A stretch of 64,000 nucleotides of DNA from Tragulus kanchil (taxonomy: Eukaryota > Chordata > Mammalia > Artiodactyla > Tragulidae): NCBI GenBank assembly GCA_022376925.1, contig JAIOJX010000004.1:127001123-127065122 (forward strand), read 5' to 3'. The position numbers were made by a program, and so were the translations under genes. Shown piece by piece: positions 25,277 through 36,645 of the stretch. The notes under the pieces are model-generated. The model was not told the origin of the DNA, ran no database searches, and saw only the letters and a program-made list of their open reading frames with translations. Each line of letters opens with the position of its first letter. Position 1 is the stretch's first letter.

Positions 25277-27490
25277 TCTTTCATGCCATCATGTCTTTCA
25301 GTTATCCAGTGAAATCTATGGTGCACCTCCTCAGAAAATACACATAAGAATGGGCACGTTCATACACCTGAGCTTCAGAATAACTGGGAGGTTAAATTAC
25401 CCTGGAGTTCAAACACAGTTTCTTTTCATTCCTTAATTAAGAAGAGACATTGAGCCTAAACATTAATCATTTTATGACATATAGCAACTCCTTCTTGATT
25501 CACAAGTGGCTGCTCCAGTCTAGAACTGAGATTACTAACCCAACCCAGGAGCCCTAGCAAAGCATGTGTCTGTTGGAACAGAGTAGGAATTTTTTTTCAT
25601 ATTGAATTGAGTGTCTAGAGATTCAGAGAACCCTTTCTCAGTAGTAGCAACAGATCTCCGAAGTCAAAGAGGTGGCACTCATTTTCCCATCTCTGCCTCC
25701 TCCTCCCTCCTTTAACATCCCCATTTCAGCACATATTCTCTCATCTCTCTTTGACAAGATAAAACTGACCCATTAAAGTAGTCCTCACTAAGTTGTTAGA
25801 AAATCAGGGTCTAGGATTAGCCAAGAGATCAGTCTTAGGAAAGTTCACTACAGTCAGAGAAGCATCATTATCTAAACACATGATTTACTAGTGATAGCAT
25901 TTCTGATACTGGTGGTAGAAATAATTTGGAACAAGAGCATTTTTCTTGTCCCTCCTGCCAATAATGTATTTTTGCCATAATTTTTACATAGTTTAATATC
26001 CCCTGGAGAAGGAAATGGCAACCTACTCCAATATTTTTGCCTGGACAATTCCATAGACAGAGAAGCCTGTGGGCTACCATCCATGAAGTCAATTAAAGAG
26101 TCGGACACAACTTAACGACTGAGCGTGACTGCATACTATTTATATAATCTCAAACTTTCCAAAGGAATATATATAACTTCTCCTAGGAATCTATATAACT
26201 TCTTTTTTCTTCCTACCAAAAGACAAAATGGGAGGGGAAGACAGGGCATGCCCATTTTATACATAAAAAAATTGCATCCTTTAGAAGTTAGGAAACTTGC
26301 AGGCATCTTAGAGTTTAGTAGGAGGATGGATGCCCAGACTGACCTGAAATCCCACCTTTGAAATCCATTCCTTAAAACCTAAAAAAGAAAAAATATAATT
26401 TCTTTCATGCCATCATGTCTTTCAGTTATCCAGTGAAATCTATGGTGCACCTCCTCAGAAAATACACATAAGAATGGGCACGTTCATACACCTGAGCTTC
26501 AGAATAACTGGGAGGTTAAATTACCCTGGAGTTCAAACACAGTTTCTTTTCATTCCTTAATTAAGAAGAGACATTGAGCCTAAACATTAATCATTTTATG
26601 ACATATAGCAACTCCTTCTTGATTCACAAGTGGCTGCTCCAGTCTAGAACTGAGATTACTAACCCAACCCAGGAGCCCTAGCAAAGCATGTGTCTGTTGG
26701 AACAGAGTAGGAATTTTTTTTCATATTGAATTGAGTGTCTAGAGATTCAGAGAACCCTTTCTCAGTAGTAGCAACAGATCTCCGAAGTCAAAGAGGTGGC
26801 ACTCATTTTCCCATCTCTGCCTCCTCCTCCCTCCTTTAACATCCCCATTTCAGCACATATTCTCTCATCTCTCTTTGACAAGATAAAACTGACCCATTAA
26901 AGTAGTCCTCACTAAGTTGTTAGAAAATCAGGGTCTAGGATTAGCCAAGAGATCAGTCTTAGGAAAGTTCACTACAGTCAGAGAAGCATCATTATCTAAA
27001 CACATGATTTACTAGTGATAGCATTTCTGATACTGGTGGTAGAAATAATTTGGAACAAGAGCATTTTTCTTGTCCCTCCTGCCAATAATGTATTTTTGCC
27101 ATAATTTTTACATAGTTTAATATCCCCTGGAGAAGGAAATGGCAACCTACTCCAATATTTTTGCCTGGACAATTCCATAGACAGAGAAGCCTGTGGGCTA
27201 CCATCCATGAAGTCAATTAAAGAGTCGGACACAACTTAACGACTGAGCGTGACTGCATACTATTTATATAATCTCAAACTTTCCAAAGGAATATATATAA
27301 CTTCTCCTAGGAATCTATATAACTTCTTTTTTCTTCCTACCAAAAGACAAAATGGGAGGGGAAGACAGGGCATGCCCATTTTATACATAAAAAAATTGCA
27401 TCCTTTAGAAGTTAGGAAACTTGCAGGCATCTTAGAGTTTAGTAGGAGATGGAGCCTGGACTTGACCCCAGATCTGACCTGAAATCCCAC
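25277..27490. repeat. Tandem pair 11, period 1124 bp
   Basis: 25277-26356 recurs at 26401-27490. The end of copy A (26320-26356) is a shortened, rearranged version of B (27444-27490), followed by A-rich filler 26357-26400. Confidence 0.95.
25999..26127 (+). mobile_element. Bov-tA SINE tail
   Basis: 'ggagaaggaaatggcaacct', 'gcctggacaattccatagac' and 'gagtcggacacaacttaacg'. The tRNA head is absent. Second copy 27123-27251. Confidence 0.92.
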
Positions 27491-27949
27491 TTTCCTTTGC
27501 TGGTATCAGAAAAGCAATTTGTACATAATATAGTTTCAATTTTCAAACAGCCCCTTTGAAGGCAAGATGTAAAATGACATCAGGGATAGTAGAGGGCCAT
27601 CCCAGGAGTCGGAGGTCCCATGGTCTTCTCTTTCTGGGTAACCTTAAGGTGGAGTTGACAATTGCCTCCACTTACTCAAAAAAAGGAAAAAATTCTGTCC
27701 CTGTTCTTACAGACGCCTGAGATCCATTTAACTCTGGCTAGTGCCTTTCACCCCAGAATCAGTGTCAGGGTTGGAAAGGCAAATACCTGGGTATATGTCC
27801 ATGAGAATGGCTAATACCAGGTCTTCTTCTGAAAACAAGTCTCAACAGAGGACAAGGCAGGGAGAGAAGTCCCCACCAGAACCAGGACACCATCTGAGGC
27901 TGCAGAGAGTCAAGGGGAGAGAGAAAGGGCTTATCTAAAGACCAATGGT
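27491..27949. other. Non-coding stretch
   Basis: Single-copy. No exon, RNA or young repeat seen. Confidence 0.5.
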
Positions 27950-28295
27950 GGAACTTCCCTGTAGTTCAGTGACTAAGACACTATGCTCCCAATACAGGGG
28001 GTCTGGGTTTGATCCCTGGTCAGGAAACTATATCCCACATGCTACAACTAAGAGTTCATACAATGTTATGAAGATTCAAGATGCCATGTGCTAGGGGATC
28101 CTGCAGGGGTGCTGTGCGATGGCCTGGAGGGGTGGGATGGGGGGGATATACATATGACTAATCTGGGATCATACATATCTGTAAACAACAAAACTCTGTA
28201 AAAGTTAAAAGTAGAATAAAAATTTTTAAAAAGAAAAAAAGATGCCATGTGCTGTAACTGTGATCCAGTGTAACCAAATAAATAAATACTTTTTT
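27950..28295 (+). mobile_element. tRNA-Glu SINE split by a nested retroposon
   Basis: The SINE starts 'ggaacttccctgtagttcag', has box B-like 'ggtttgatccctggtcagg', is interrupted after 28092 and resumes at 28254, ending with (AAAT)n near 28280. The interruption is flanked by the 15-bp repeat 'aagatgccatgtgct' (28078-28092 and 28239-28253). Confidence 0.88.
28093..28238 (+). mobile_element. 5'-truncated retroposon nested in a SINE
   Basis: A 146-bp insert ending in an A-rich tail, bounded by perfect 15-bp target-site duplications. Its body ('ggatcctgcaggggtgctgt', 'ctgtaaacaacaaaactctg') is shared in reverse by 54486-54757, so both belong to one family. L1-mediated 3'-end retroposition is the likely source. 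Confidence 0.85.
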
Positions 28296-28766
28296 AAAAC
28301 TTCTGTAAAAAATAAAGACCAAAGGCACCAGCTTCCTCTCAACTTCACTGTTTTCCCTTTCTACACAGTTTTCAGGGCTCAGAGAGGAACAAAATGAGTA
28401 TCTTCTTAATTACAGGAGAAACACAGTGTTTCTCAAAGAGGGTCCCTAAGACCACACATCCAAAAGCTCTGGTTAAATGTGCAGATTCACATGAACTCCA
28501 TGCCTCCCCTCCCCCACCAAGCCACCTACACACCTCTCCAGGCTCTGGGACTGGGACCAGGAATTCTCCCTGGAGCAAGTTCCAAGGAGGCGGGTGGTGG
28601 ACAGTAAAGTTTGAGAACTGTTATTCCAGAGGCCAGATGAGACCAGGAAAACACTGAAGAGAACTTGTTTCTGAAAGACCTTGAGGAAAACACCTCAGAG
28701 AAAAGCTATTTCATAGGATTTCATCTACACCTCTCCTCTTCCTTTATCTAAAAATCACTTGGCGTA

Positions 28767-28959
28767 TTTTTTTTTTTTTCTTTTTTTCAGTTGCGGTGGG
28801 TCTTCGTTTCTCTGTGCAGCTTTCTCTAGTTGCAGCAAGCAGGGGCTACTCTTCGTTGTGATGTGAGTTTCTCATTATGGTGCCCAGGCTCCAGGCACCT
28901 GGGCTAAGCACGTGCACTCAGTAGTTGTGGCTTGCAGGCTCCAGAGCACAGGAAAGTCC
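28767..28959 (-). mobile_element. tRNA-Glu-type SINE body, minus strand
   Basis: A T-run is followed by 'gcaagcaggggctactcttc', 'tgagtttctcattatggtg' and 'cagtagttgtggcttgcagg', the reverse of the SINE body. It lacks the head. Near-identical flanks 'acttggcgta' (28757) and 'acttggtgta' (28960) look like target-site duplications. Second copy about 29851-30043. Confidence 0.85.
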
Positions 28960-29229
28960 ACTTGGTGTACATGTTTTTCAATTATGCAAACCTATGCATA
29001 TATCACTTAAATGCACAAATGTGATCTATAACTGTATCTGCATAGAGACTTTTTCCATTTCTTTTCGCTTTTTGCAGGTCTCTCCCTGTCTCTTCTCCCT
29101 GTCTATCCCCATCTCCATGGGGTCCCCAGTAATCTGTACTGCAGTCCAGTCTCTGGTCTCCCTGATAAACATGCCTACAGACACACACACAAACACACAC
29201 GCTCAAACCTACATGGATGAATGTTGGTT

Positions 29230-29500
29230 TTTGTATTACTAAAGTAGAAAGCATATTTTACATTTTTTTATATATCTCGCTTTTCTCACTCAGCACTACC
29301 TAATAGAAATCTTTCCATATTACAAGATTCAACTCCAATTTATTCTTTTAAATGATTGCATATGATTTCACAGTGCAGATGAGTCATAATGTATTCAATC
29401 ATTCCCTTACTGACAGACATAATTTTTTCTTTAGTTTGCTGCTGCTATGCACAGTGTAGCAATGAACATCTTTGTATTTTTAGGTATTCTTTATTTCTAG
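29230..29500 (-). mobile_element. L1-derived fragment, minus strand (probable)
   Basis: 'tttctcactcagcactacct', 'caatttattcttttaaatga' and 'gcaatgaacatctttgtatt' follow diverged L1 3' UTR in reverse. Second copy about 30314-30585. Confidence 0.5.
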
Positions 29501-30733
29501 GGATAGATTCTTGTTTCTCAAAGAGGTCCCTAAGACCACACATCCAAAAGCTCTGGTTAAATGTGCAGATTCACATGAACTCCATGCCTCCCCTCCCCCA
29601 CCAAGCCACCTACACACCTCTCCAGGCTCTGGGACTGGGACCAGGAATTCTCCCTGGAGCAAGTTCCAAGGAGGCGGGTGGTGGACAGTAAAGTTTGAGA
29701 ACTGTTATTCCAGAGGCCAGATGAGACCAGGAAAACACTGAAGAGAACTTGTTTCTGAAAGACCTTGAGGAAAACACCTCAGAGAAAAGCTATTTCATAG
29801 GATTTCATCTACACCTCTCCTCTTCCTTTATCTAAAAATCACTTGGCGTATTTTTTTTTTTTTCTTTTTTTCAGTTGCGGTGGGTCTTCGTTTCTCTGTG
29901 CAGCTTTCTCTAGTTGCAGCAAGCAGGGGCTACTCTTCGTTGTGATGTGAGTTTCTCATTATGGTGCCCAGGCTCCAGGCACCTGGGCTAAGCACGTGCA
30001 CTCAGTAGTTGTGGCTTGCAGGCTCCAGAGCACAGGAAAGTCCACTTGGTGTACATGTTTTTCAATTATGCAAACCTATGCATATATCACTTAAATGCAC
30101 AAATGTGATCTATAACTGTATCTGCATAGAGACTTTTTCCATTTCTTTTCGCTTTTTGCAGGTCTCTCCCTGTCTCTTCTCCCTGTCTATCCCCATCTCC
30201 ATGGGGTCCCCAGTAATCTGTACTGCAGTCCAGTCTCTGGTCTCCCTGATAAACATGCCTACAGACACACACACAAACACACACGCTCAAACCTACATGG
30301 ATGAATGTTGGTTTTTGTATTACTAAAGTAGAAAGCATATTTTACATTTTTTTATATATCTCGCTTTTCTCACTCAGCACTACCTAATAGAAATCTTTCC
30401 ATATTACAAGATTCAACTCCAATTTATTCTTTTAAATGATTGCATATGATTTCACAGTGCAGATGAGTCATAATGTATTCAATCATTCCCTTACTGACAG
30501 ACATAATTTTTTCCTTAGGTTGCTGCTGCTATGCACAGTGTAGCAATGAACATCTTTGTATTTTTTAGGTATTCTTTATTTCTAGGGGATAGATTCTTGT
30601 TCAGAGGATAGAAAACTCTACAAACATTTGCTGCAATGGTAATTAATATTAGAATTTTGCAGGATTACACATATTTTTATTTTTAATAACTTTCCAACTT
30701 ACTTTCCAAACGAGGTAATATTTTTATGTGTAA

Positions 30734-32956
30734 TTCACATGAGGACTCTTTTTCCCTTTACAACTTCTCATTTTAAAAATCTATATTGTTAGCAAAATGT
30801 AACAAGCTATGTACATCTATCTTATGGAATTTTTAAATGTCCTTTACTTTACATTTCAACTTTTCTAATAACATTTGCGTTTCACATCACAAGCAAATAA
30901 CAAACATTGAGTTATGAGGTGTTACATAGGTGTTGAAGGAGGAAATGGCAACCCACTCCAGTATTCTTGCCTTCAAAATGCCATGGACAGAGGAGTCTGG
31001 TGCACTACAGTCCATGGGGTCGCCAAGAGTTGCACACGACTGAACATGCATGCACACCACACACATGCAGAAAACAAACAAAAGAAAATAATAAAACAAA
31101 CAAAAGTAACCAACAAAACAAAACAGAAGTAGCCTGCCTTCAGTAAGACTATCCTGTAAATAGTTTAGATTTTAGAGAGATAGCCCGACAGAAGATAGGA
31201 AAAACTCTCTAACATTTGCCCTGCCTTGCCAACAGCCAGATCTGATAGGGCCAGTTTTTCTTCATCTATGAAGGTACAGAACAAATGAAGGTCAAAGAAC
31301 ATTTTCTGGGAACAATAACTATTCTCTTCTTTTTTTCTAATTTTTTATAACACTGAGCAGGAGTTAGGGGAAAAATTTGACCTTGCTAGATTCACAGCCT
31401 TCAACCTATTCCTTGTTTGATTAGAGTATCTAGAAGACACCAAGGTGCACAAATAGTTTCCCTATGGCTAAGTCTAAAGAACCATTTACAATTCATGGGA
31501 AATGGCAAGATTCACAATGGGGTGTTTAAGAAAGATGAGAACAGTAGGGAAGGAGATAAAAGATAGCCTGGAGAAGGGAGAAAGAAAGCTTAGGTCTGTG
31601 AGCTAAAGGGAGAAAAAAGCCAGCTTAATTATGGAAGAAAAGGCACACACATAGGATAGCTCACACAGGCAGAGTTGCTGTGGAAGCACATTCCAGGAAA
31701 ATCTTAAGAGATTACTTTAATAATAAACCATGCATTCTTCAGCAAGCTATCACGAGATTAACTACCCCTTTCCTTGGCTGGGAACAGTCGTCAGTTTAGG
31801 GATTTTTTTTGTTTCTTCCTTCTCCCTCTCTAACAACTTACATCTGTTTAGGATTTTAAATTTTTTTTTCACATGAGGACTCTTTCTTTACAACTTCTCA
31901 TTTTAAATCTATATTGTTAGCAAAATGTAACAAGCTATGTACATCTATCTTATGGAATTTTTAAATGTCCTTTACTTTACATTTCAACTTTTCTAATAAC
32001 ATTTGCGTTTCACATCACAAGCAAATAACAAACATTGAGTTATGAGGTGTTACATAGGTGTTGAAGGAGGAAATGGCAACCCACTCCAGTATTCTTGCCT
32101 TCAAAATGCCATGGACAGAGGAGTCTGGTGCACTACAGTCCATGGGGTCGCCAAGAGTTGCACACGACTGAACATGCATGCACACCACACACATGCAGAA
32201 AACAAACAAAAGAAAATAATAAAACAAACAAAAGTAACCAACAAAACAAAACAGAAGTAGCCTGCCTTCAGTAAGACTATCCTGTAAATAGTTTAGATTT
32301 TAGAGAGATAGCCCGACAGAAGATAGGAAAAACTCTCTAACATTTGCCCTGCCTTGCCAACAGCCAGATCTGATAGGGCCAGTTTTTCTTCATCTATGAA
32401 GGTACAGAACAAATGAAGGTCAAAGAACATTTTCTGGGAACAATAACTATTCTCTTCTTTTTCTAATTTTTGATAACACTGAGCAGGAGTTAGGGGAAAA
32501 ATTTGACCTTGCTAGATTCACAGCCTTCAACCTATTCCTTGTTTGATTAGAGTATCTAGAAGACACCAAGGTGCACAAATAGTTTCCCTATGGCTAAGTC
32601 TAAAGAACCATTTACAATTCATGGGAAATGGCAAGATTCACAATGGGGTGTTTAAGAAAGATGAGAACAGTAGGGAAGGAGATAAAAGATAGCCTGGAGA
32701 AGGGAGAAAGAAAGCTTAGGTCTGTGAGCTAAAGGGAGAAAAAAGCCAGCTTAATTATGGAAGAAAAGGCACACACATAGGATAGCTCACACAGGCAGAG
32801 TTGCTGTGGAAGCACATTCCAGGAAAATCTTAAGAGATTACTTTAATAATAAACCATGCATTCTTCAGCAAGCTATCACGAGATTAACTACCCCTTTCCT
32901 TGGCTGGGAACAGTCGTCAGTTTAGGGATTTTTTTTGTTTCTTCCTTCTCCCTCTC
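30734..32956. repeat. Tandem pair 13, period 1126-1134 bp
   Basis: 30734-31830 recurs at 31868-32956 after 37 bp of T-rich filler. Copy B lacks a few T and C bases at its start ('ctctttcttta' for 'ctctttttcccttta'). Confidence 0.95.
30935..31052 (+). mobile_element. Bov-tA SINE tail
   Basis: 'ggaaatggcaacccactcca', 'gtattcttgccttc' and 'ccatggggtcgccaagagtt'. Head missing. Second copy 32063-32180. Confidence 0.92.
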
Positions 32957-34897
32957 AAGCAGCTTTTGTGCAAGGAAAGAATCATACAAGGACCGTAGGT
33001 TTTCAAACATTGTACTCAATTTTCCTCACCTTAATTTTCTAAACATTCATTTCAGGGATGATTAAAAAACAAACAAACAAACAAAAAACCGACCATGATT
33101 TAGGCAGGGTTAACATCTGGGTGGGCTTAGGTGTTATTCTCCAGCTGCAAGGCTGTTCGTTTTAGATCTACCGAAAAGCCAACAGCTTCGATGGGACAGG
33201 GAACTATGTCCTACCAGGGCCCAAAAGGGTTACATTTATTTTCATTCTTCTCTCTCTCTTTTTTCTTTCTTAATGTGAGCAGGACACCGAATCACTGCCA
33301 GAAGCAATATCAGAGCACTGGAAATATAAAAACACACTTCAAATCAAATCAGAGTTCCCCACTGTCAGCTTTTAGGATTTCTGGAATGACAGAGCTGTCC
33401 ACTTCAAGCTGTATGTATGAACCCACTGCTCGAGAATGAACTATTTTCATCAAAGTCTTCTCTTGAAACTGCAGCTCATGGCAGATGAAATCATTTTCTT
33501 CCTCTGACTTCTTAGACAAAAGTGGAAGGAAGAGAGCAAACATAAGTCAACATTTCTTGATAAGAGTCTCCATTAAAAAAAACCAGATGTTAGTGATCCC
33601 TTCTGAGAAAGTGTTACATTGTTGTTGTTCAGTCATGTCCAACTCTTTGAGACCCCACGAACTGCAGCGCATCAGGCTTCTCTGTCTTCCACTGTTTCCT
33701 GGAGTTTGCTCAAACTTATGTCCATTGAGTCAGCGATGCCATCCAACCTTCTCATCCTTGGTTGTCTGCTTCTTCGCCTGCCTTCAGCGTTTCTCAGCGT
33801 CAGCGGCTTTTCCGAGCTGGAGAAGGGAAAAAAGCCAGCTTAATTATGGAAGAAAAGGCACACACATAGGATAGCTCACACAGGCAGAGTTGCTGTGGAA
33901 GCACATTCCAGGAAAATCTTAAGAGATTACTTTAATAATAAACCATGCATTCTTCAGCAAGCTATCACGAGATTAACTACCCCTTTCCTTGGCTGGGAAC
34001 AGTCGTCAGTTTAGGGATTTTTTTTGTTTCTTCCTTCTCCCTCTCAAGCAGCTTTTGTGCAAGGAAAGAATCATACAAGGACCGTAGGTTTTCAAACATT
34101 GTACTCAATTTTCCTCACCTTAATTTTCTAAACATTCATTTCAGGGATGATTAAAAAACAAACAAACAAACAAAAAACCGACCATGATTTAGGCAGGGTT
34201 AACATCTGGGTGGGCTTAGGTGTTATTCTCCAGCTGCAAGGCTGTTCGTTTTAGATCTACCGAAAAGCCAACAGCTTCGATGGGACAGGGAACTATGTCC
34301 TACCAGGGCCCAAAAGGGTTACATTTATTTTCATTCTTCTCTCTCTCTTTTCTTTCTTAATGTGAGCAGGACACCGAATCACTGCCAGAAGCAATATCAG
34401 AGCACTGGAAATATAAAAACACACTTCAAATCAAATCAGAGTTCCCCACTGTCAGCTTTTAGGATTTCTGGAATGACAGAGCTGTCCACTTCAAGCTGTA
34501 TGTATGAACCCACTGCTCGAGAATGAACTATTTTCATCAAAGTCTTCTCTTGAAACTGCAGCTCATGGCAGATGAAATCATTTTCTTCCTCTGACTTCTT
34601 AGACAAAAGTGGAAGGAAGAGAGCAAACATAAGTCAACATTTCTTGATAAGAGTCTCCATTAAAAACCAGATGTTAGTGATCCCTTCTGAGAAAGTGTTA
34701 CATTGTTGTTGTTCAGTCATGTCCAACTCTTTGAGACCCCACGAACTGCAGCGCATCAGGCTTCTCTGTCTTCCACTGTTTCCTGGAGTTTGCTCAAACT
34801 TATGTCCATTGAGTCAGCGATGCCATCCAACCTTCTCATCCTTGGTTGTCTGCTTCTTCGCCTGCCTTCAGCGTTTCTCAGCGTCAGCGGCTTTTCC
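32734..34897. repeat. Tandem pair 14, period 1084-1090 bp
   Basis: 32734-33813 recurs at 33825-34897. The bridge 'gagctggagaa' looks like a collapsed version of sequence at 32690-32740. Copy A stops inside a BovB 3' end that is complete in B. Confidence 0.95.
33620..33813 (-). mobile_element. BovB LINE 3' end, minus strand, truncated by junction
   Basis: Begins 'gttgttgttcagtcatgtcc' and stops at the pair 14 junction. Complete counterpart at 34704-35163. Confidence 0.9.
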
Positions 34898-35163
34898 AGT
34901 GAGTCAGCTCTTCCTATCAGGTGGGCAAACTATTGGAGCTTCAGCTTCAGCGTCAGCCCTTCCAATGAACATTCGAGATTCATTTCCTTTAGGATTGACT
35001 GGTTTGATCTTGGTGTCCAAGGGACTCTCAAGAGCCTTTTCCAGCACCACAATTTGAAAGCATCCGCTCCTTGATACTCAGCCTTCTTTATGGTCCAGCT
35101 CTAACCATATGACTACTGCTAAGACCATAGCTTTGACTCTACAGACGTTTGTCAGCAAAGTGT
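34704..35163 (-). mobile_element. BovB (RTE) LINE 3' end, minus strand
   Basis: About 460 bp: 'gttcagtcatgtccaactct', 'ttgagtcagcgatgccatcc', 'ttgatcttggtgtccaaggg', 'cagccttctttatggtccag' and 'gacgtttgtcagcaaagtg'. The order matches reverse-strand BovB. It is 5'-truncated with no intact reverse-transcriptase frame. Confidence 0.92.
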
Positions 35164-35429
35164 TGCACACTAAGTATTAATTGTTACATAGTGAGGTGAA
35201 AACAGACACCCATTCCCACTCCCACCCCTCCAAATTAGTAAAGCCTGTATGTGCCTGAAATCAGCTGTCATTTTTCTAGCTACTTAGCTTCTGGGTATGA
35301 AACCAACCTTCTGCACTTCTGGAACTTAGAAATAAAGCACCACCTCCTAAGATGTATCAGAATTAAAGTTCACTGCATAAATGTTATAAATGCACTACCA
35401 AGACTGAATTTTATATGCCTTTTGTCATT
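35164..35429. other. Short non-coding stretch
   Basis: Nothing recognisable. Confidence 0.4.
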
Positions 35430-35438
35430 CACAAAGTC

Positions 35439-35440
<2 letters not shown>

Positions 35441-35472
<32 letters not shown>

Positions 35473-35507
35473 GATGTGGGTTATATAAATATATATATAT
35501 ATGTATA

Positions 35508-35543
<36 letters not shown>

Positions 35544-35544
35544 C
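35441..35544. repeat. (TG)n(TA)n microsatellite in a SINE tail
   Basis: About 28 bp of TG, then interrupted TA repeats. It lies between a 12-bp repeat and a minus-strand SINE head, where the SINE's 3' tail should be. Confidence 0.95.
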
Positions 35545-35651
35545 TATTTGACTTTACCAGGTCTTAGTTACAGCATGTGGGATCTAGTTCCCTGACCAGG
35601 CCCTCTGCACTGAGAGCTCAGTGTCTTAATCACTGGACCACCAAGGAATCC
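35545..35651 (-). mobile_element. tRNA-Glu-derived SINE head, minus strand
   Basis: 'gtgggatctagttccctgac' and 'cactggaccaccaaggaatc' form the reverse head. The whole unit from 35442 to 35651 sits between direct repeats 'cacaaagtcatt' at 35430-35441 and 35652-35663. Confidence 0.88.
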
Positions 35652-36087
35652 CACAAAGTCATTTTTTTTCTTTTAATAACAACAGAGTACCTCAGAAGAA
35701 TATTGAAAACTGTCAGCATCGCCGCTCCCAGCCTCCCCAGAGGTGAGGGGATATGACAGGTGGCAGATAGAGTAAAGGTCAAGAGGCAGCATTCTTGTTG
35801 CTATCGGGTTTTGCTGCTCTGCACTCCTAGCTCCTGAGCTGTTTCAAGTCCGACCTACTTGAGAGCAGGGACTGTCACTCACACTGATCTGTCCCAAATT
35901 ACACAGTGGCTTTGCAGTCGGGGCTAGGCTGGAACCACAAAATACACCCTTGGTGTCCCATGAGCCCGATTTGCACCCCCAATTTCCAGAGGTAAAATGC
36001 AAATCCACTGTGTGTTGCTTGCTCACTGAAAGCAATAACCCCTTCCCATCCAAGTCACAACTTGGTATTGTCACATTGACTACATGC

Positions 36088-36292
36088 CAGTGGTGCCAGT
36101 CGTAAAGAATCTTCCTGCCAATGCAGGAGATGCAAGAGACGCAAGTTCAGTCCCTAAGTGGGGAAGATCCCCTGTAGAAGGAAATGGAAACCCACTGTAG
36201 TATTCTTGCCTAGAAAATTCCATGGACAGAGGAGCCTGGTATGCTACAGTCCACGGGGTCTCAAAGAATCAGACACGACAGCACACATGCCA
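36088..36292 (+). mobile_element. Bov-tA SINE, plus strand
   Basis: 'gtaaagaatcttcctgccaa', 'gcaagttcagtccctaagtg', 'ttcttgcctagaaaattcca' and 'aaagaatcagacacgacag'. Second copy 37242-37446. Confidence 0.92.
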
Positions 36293-36485
36293 TGCTCTCT
36301 CAGACGGAAAAAGGAAGGAAACACAGACATACTTTTCACGAGGACAATTTCATAATTCTTAAAAAGCAAAAAAGCTTCTGAAGGTGTTTTACAATTGTTC
36401 ATGCATGATTATAAAATATAGAGAAGATGAATCCCCAGTTTGTTAAGGTCTGCGAAGATAAGCTATACAGTGCTTTCTACTGCTG

Positions 36486-36645
36486 AGTACTGCAAGTCAG
36501 TATTTTTATTTATTTTTTTTTCCTTTTTTTTTTTGGCCAAGCTGGGTGGCTTGTGGGATCTTAGTTCCCCCACCAGGGATCTAACCTGTGACCCCTGAAT
36601 TGAAAGTGCAGAGTCTTAAGTATTGGACCTCTAGGGAAGTCCCTT
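36486..36645 (-). mobile_element. tRNA-Glu-derived SINE, minus strand
   Basis: A T-rich run, then 'gatcttagttcccccaccag', 'gatctaacctgtgacccctg' and 'ggacctctagggaagtccc'. Second copy 37640-37798. Confidence 0.88.

Larger units (their letters stand above)
28427..30602. repeat. Tandem pair 12, period about 1084 bp
   Basis: 28427-29511 recurs at 29512-30602 with no filler. Short homology 'cttgtttctc' versus 'cttgttcag' at the junction. Homopolymer differences include G-runs at 28438 and 30585. Confidence 0.95.

Noticed and set aside
8134..34897. SINE-mediated recombination as the cause of the duplications
   Set aside because: Only four of the 22 pairs (4, 6, 9, 14) have a breakpoint inside a SINE or LINE, and the two ends of a pair do not lie in matching elements.
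34572..35074. Open frames of 123-161 codons
   Set aside because: They run through the reverse strand of a BovB 3' end and are not BovB's own coding frame.
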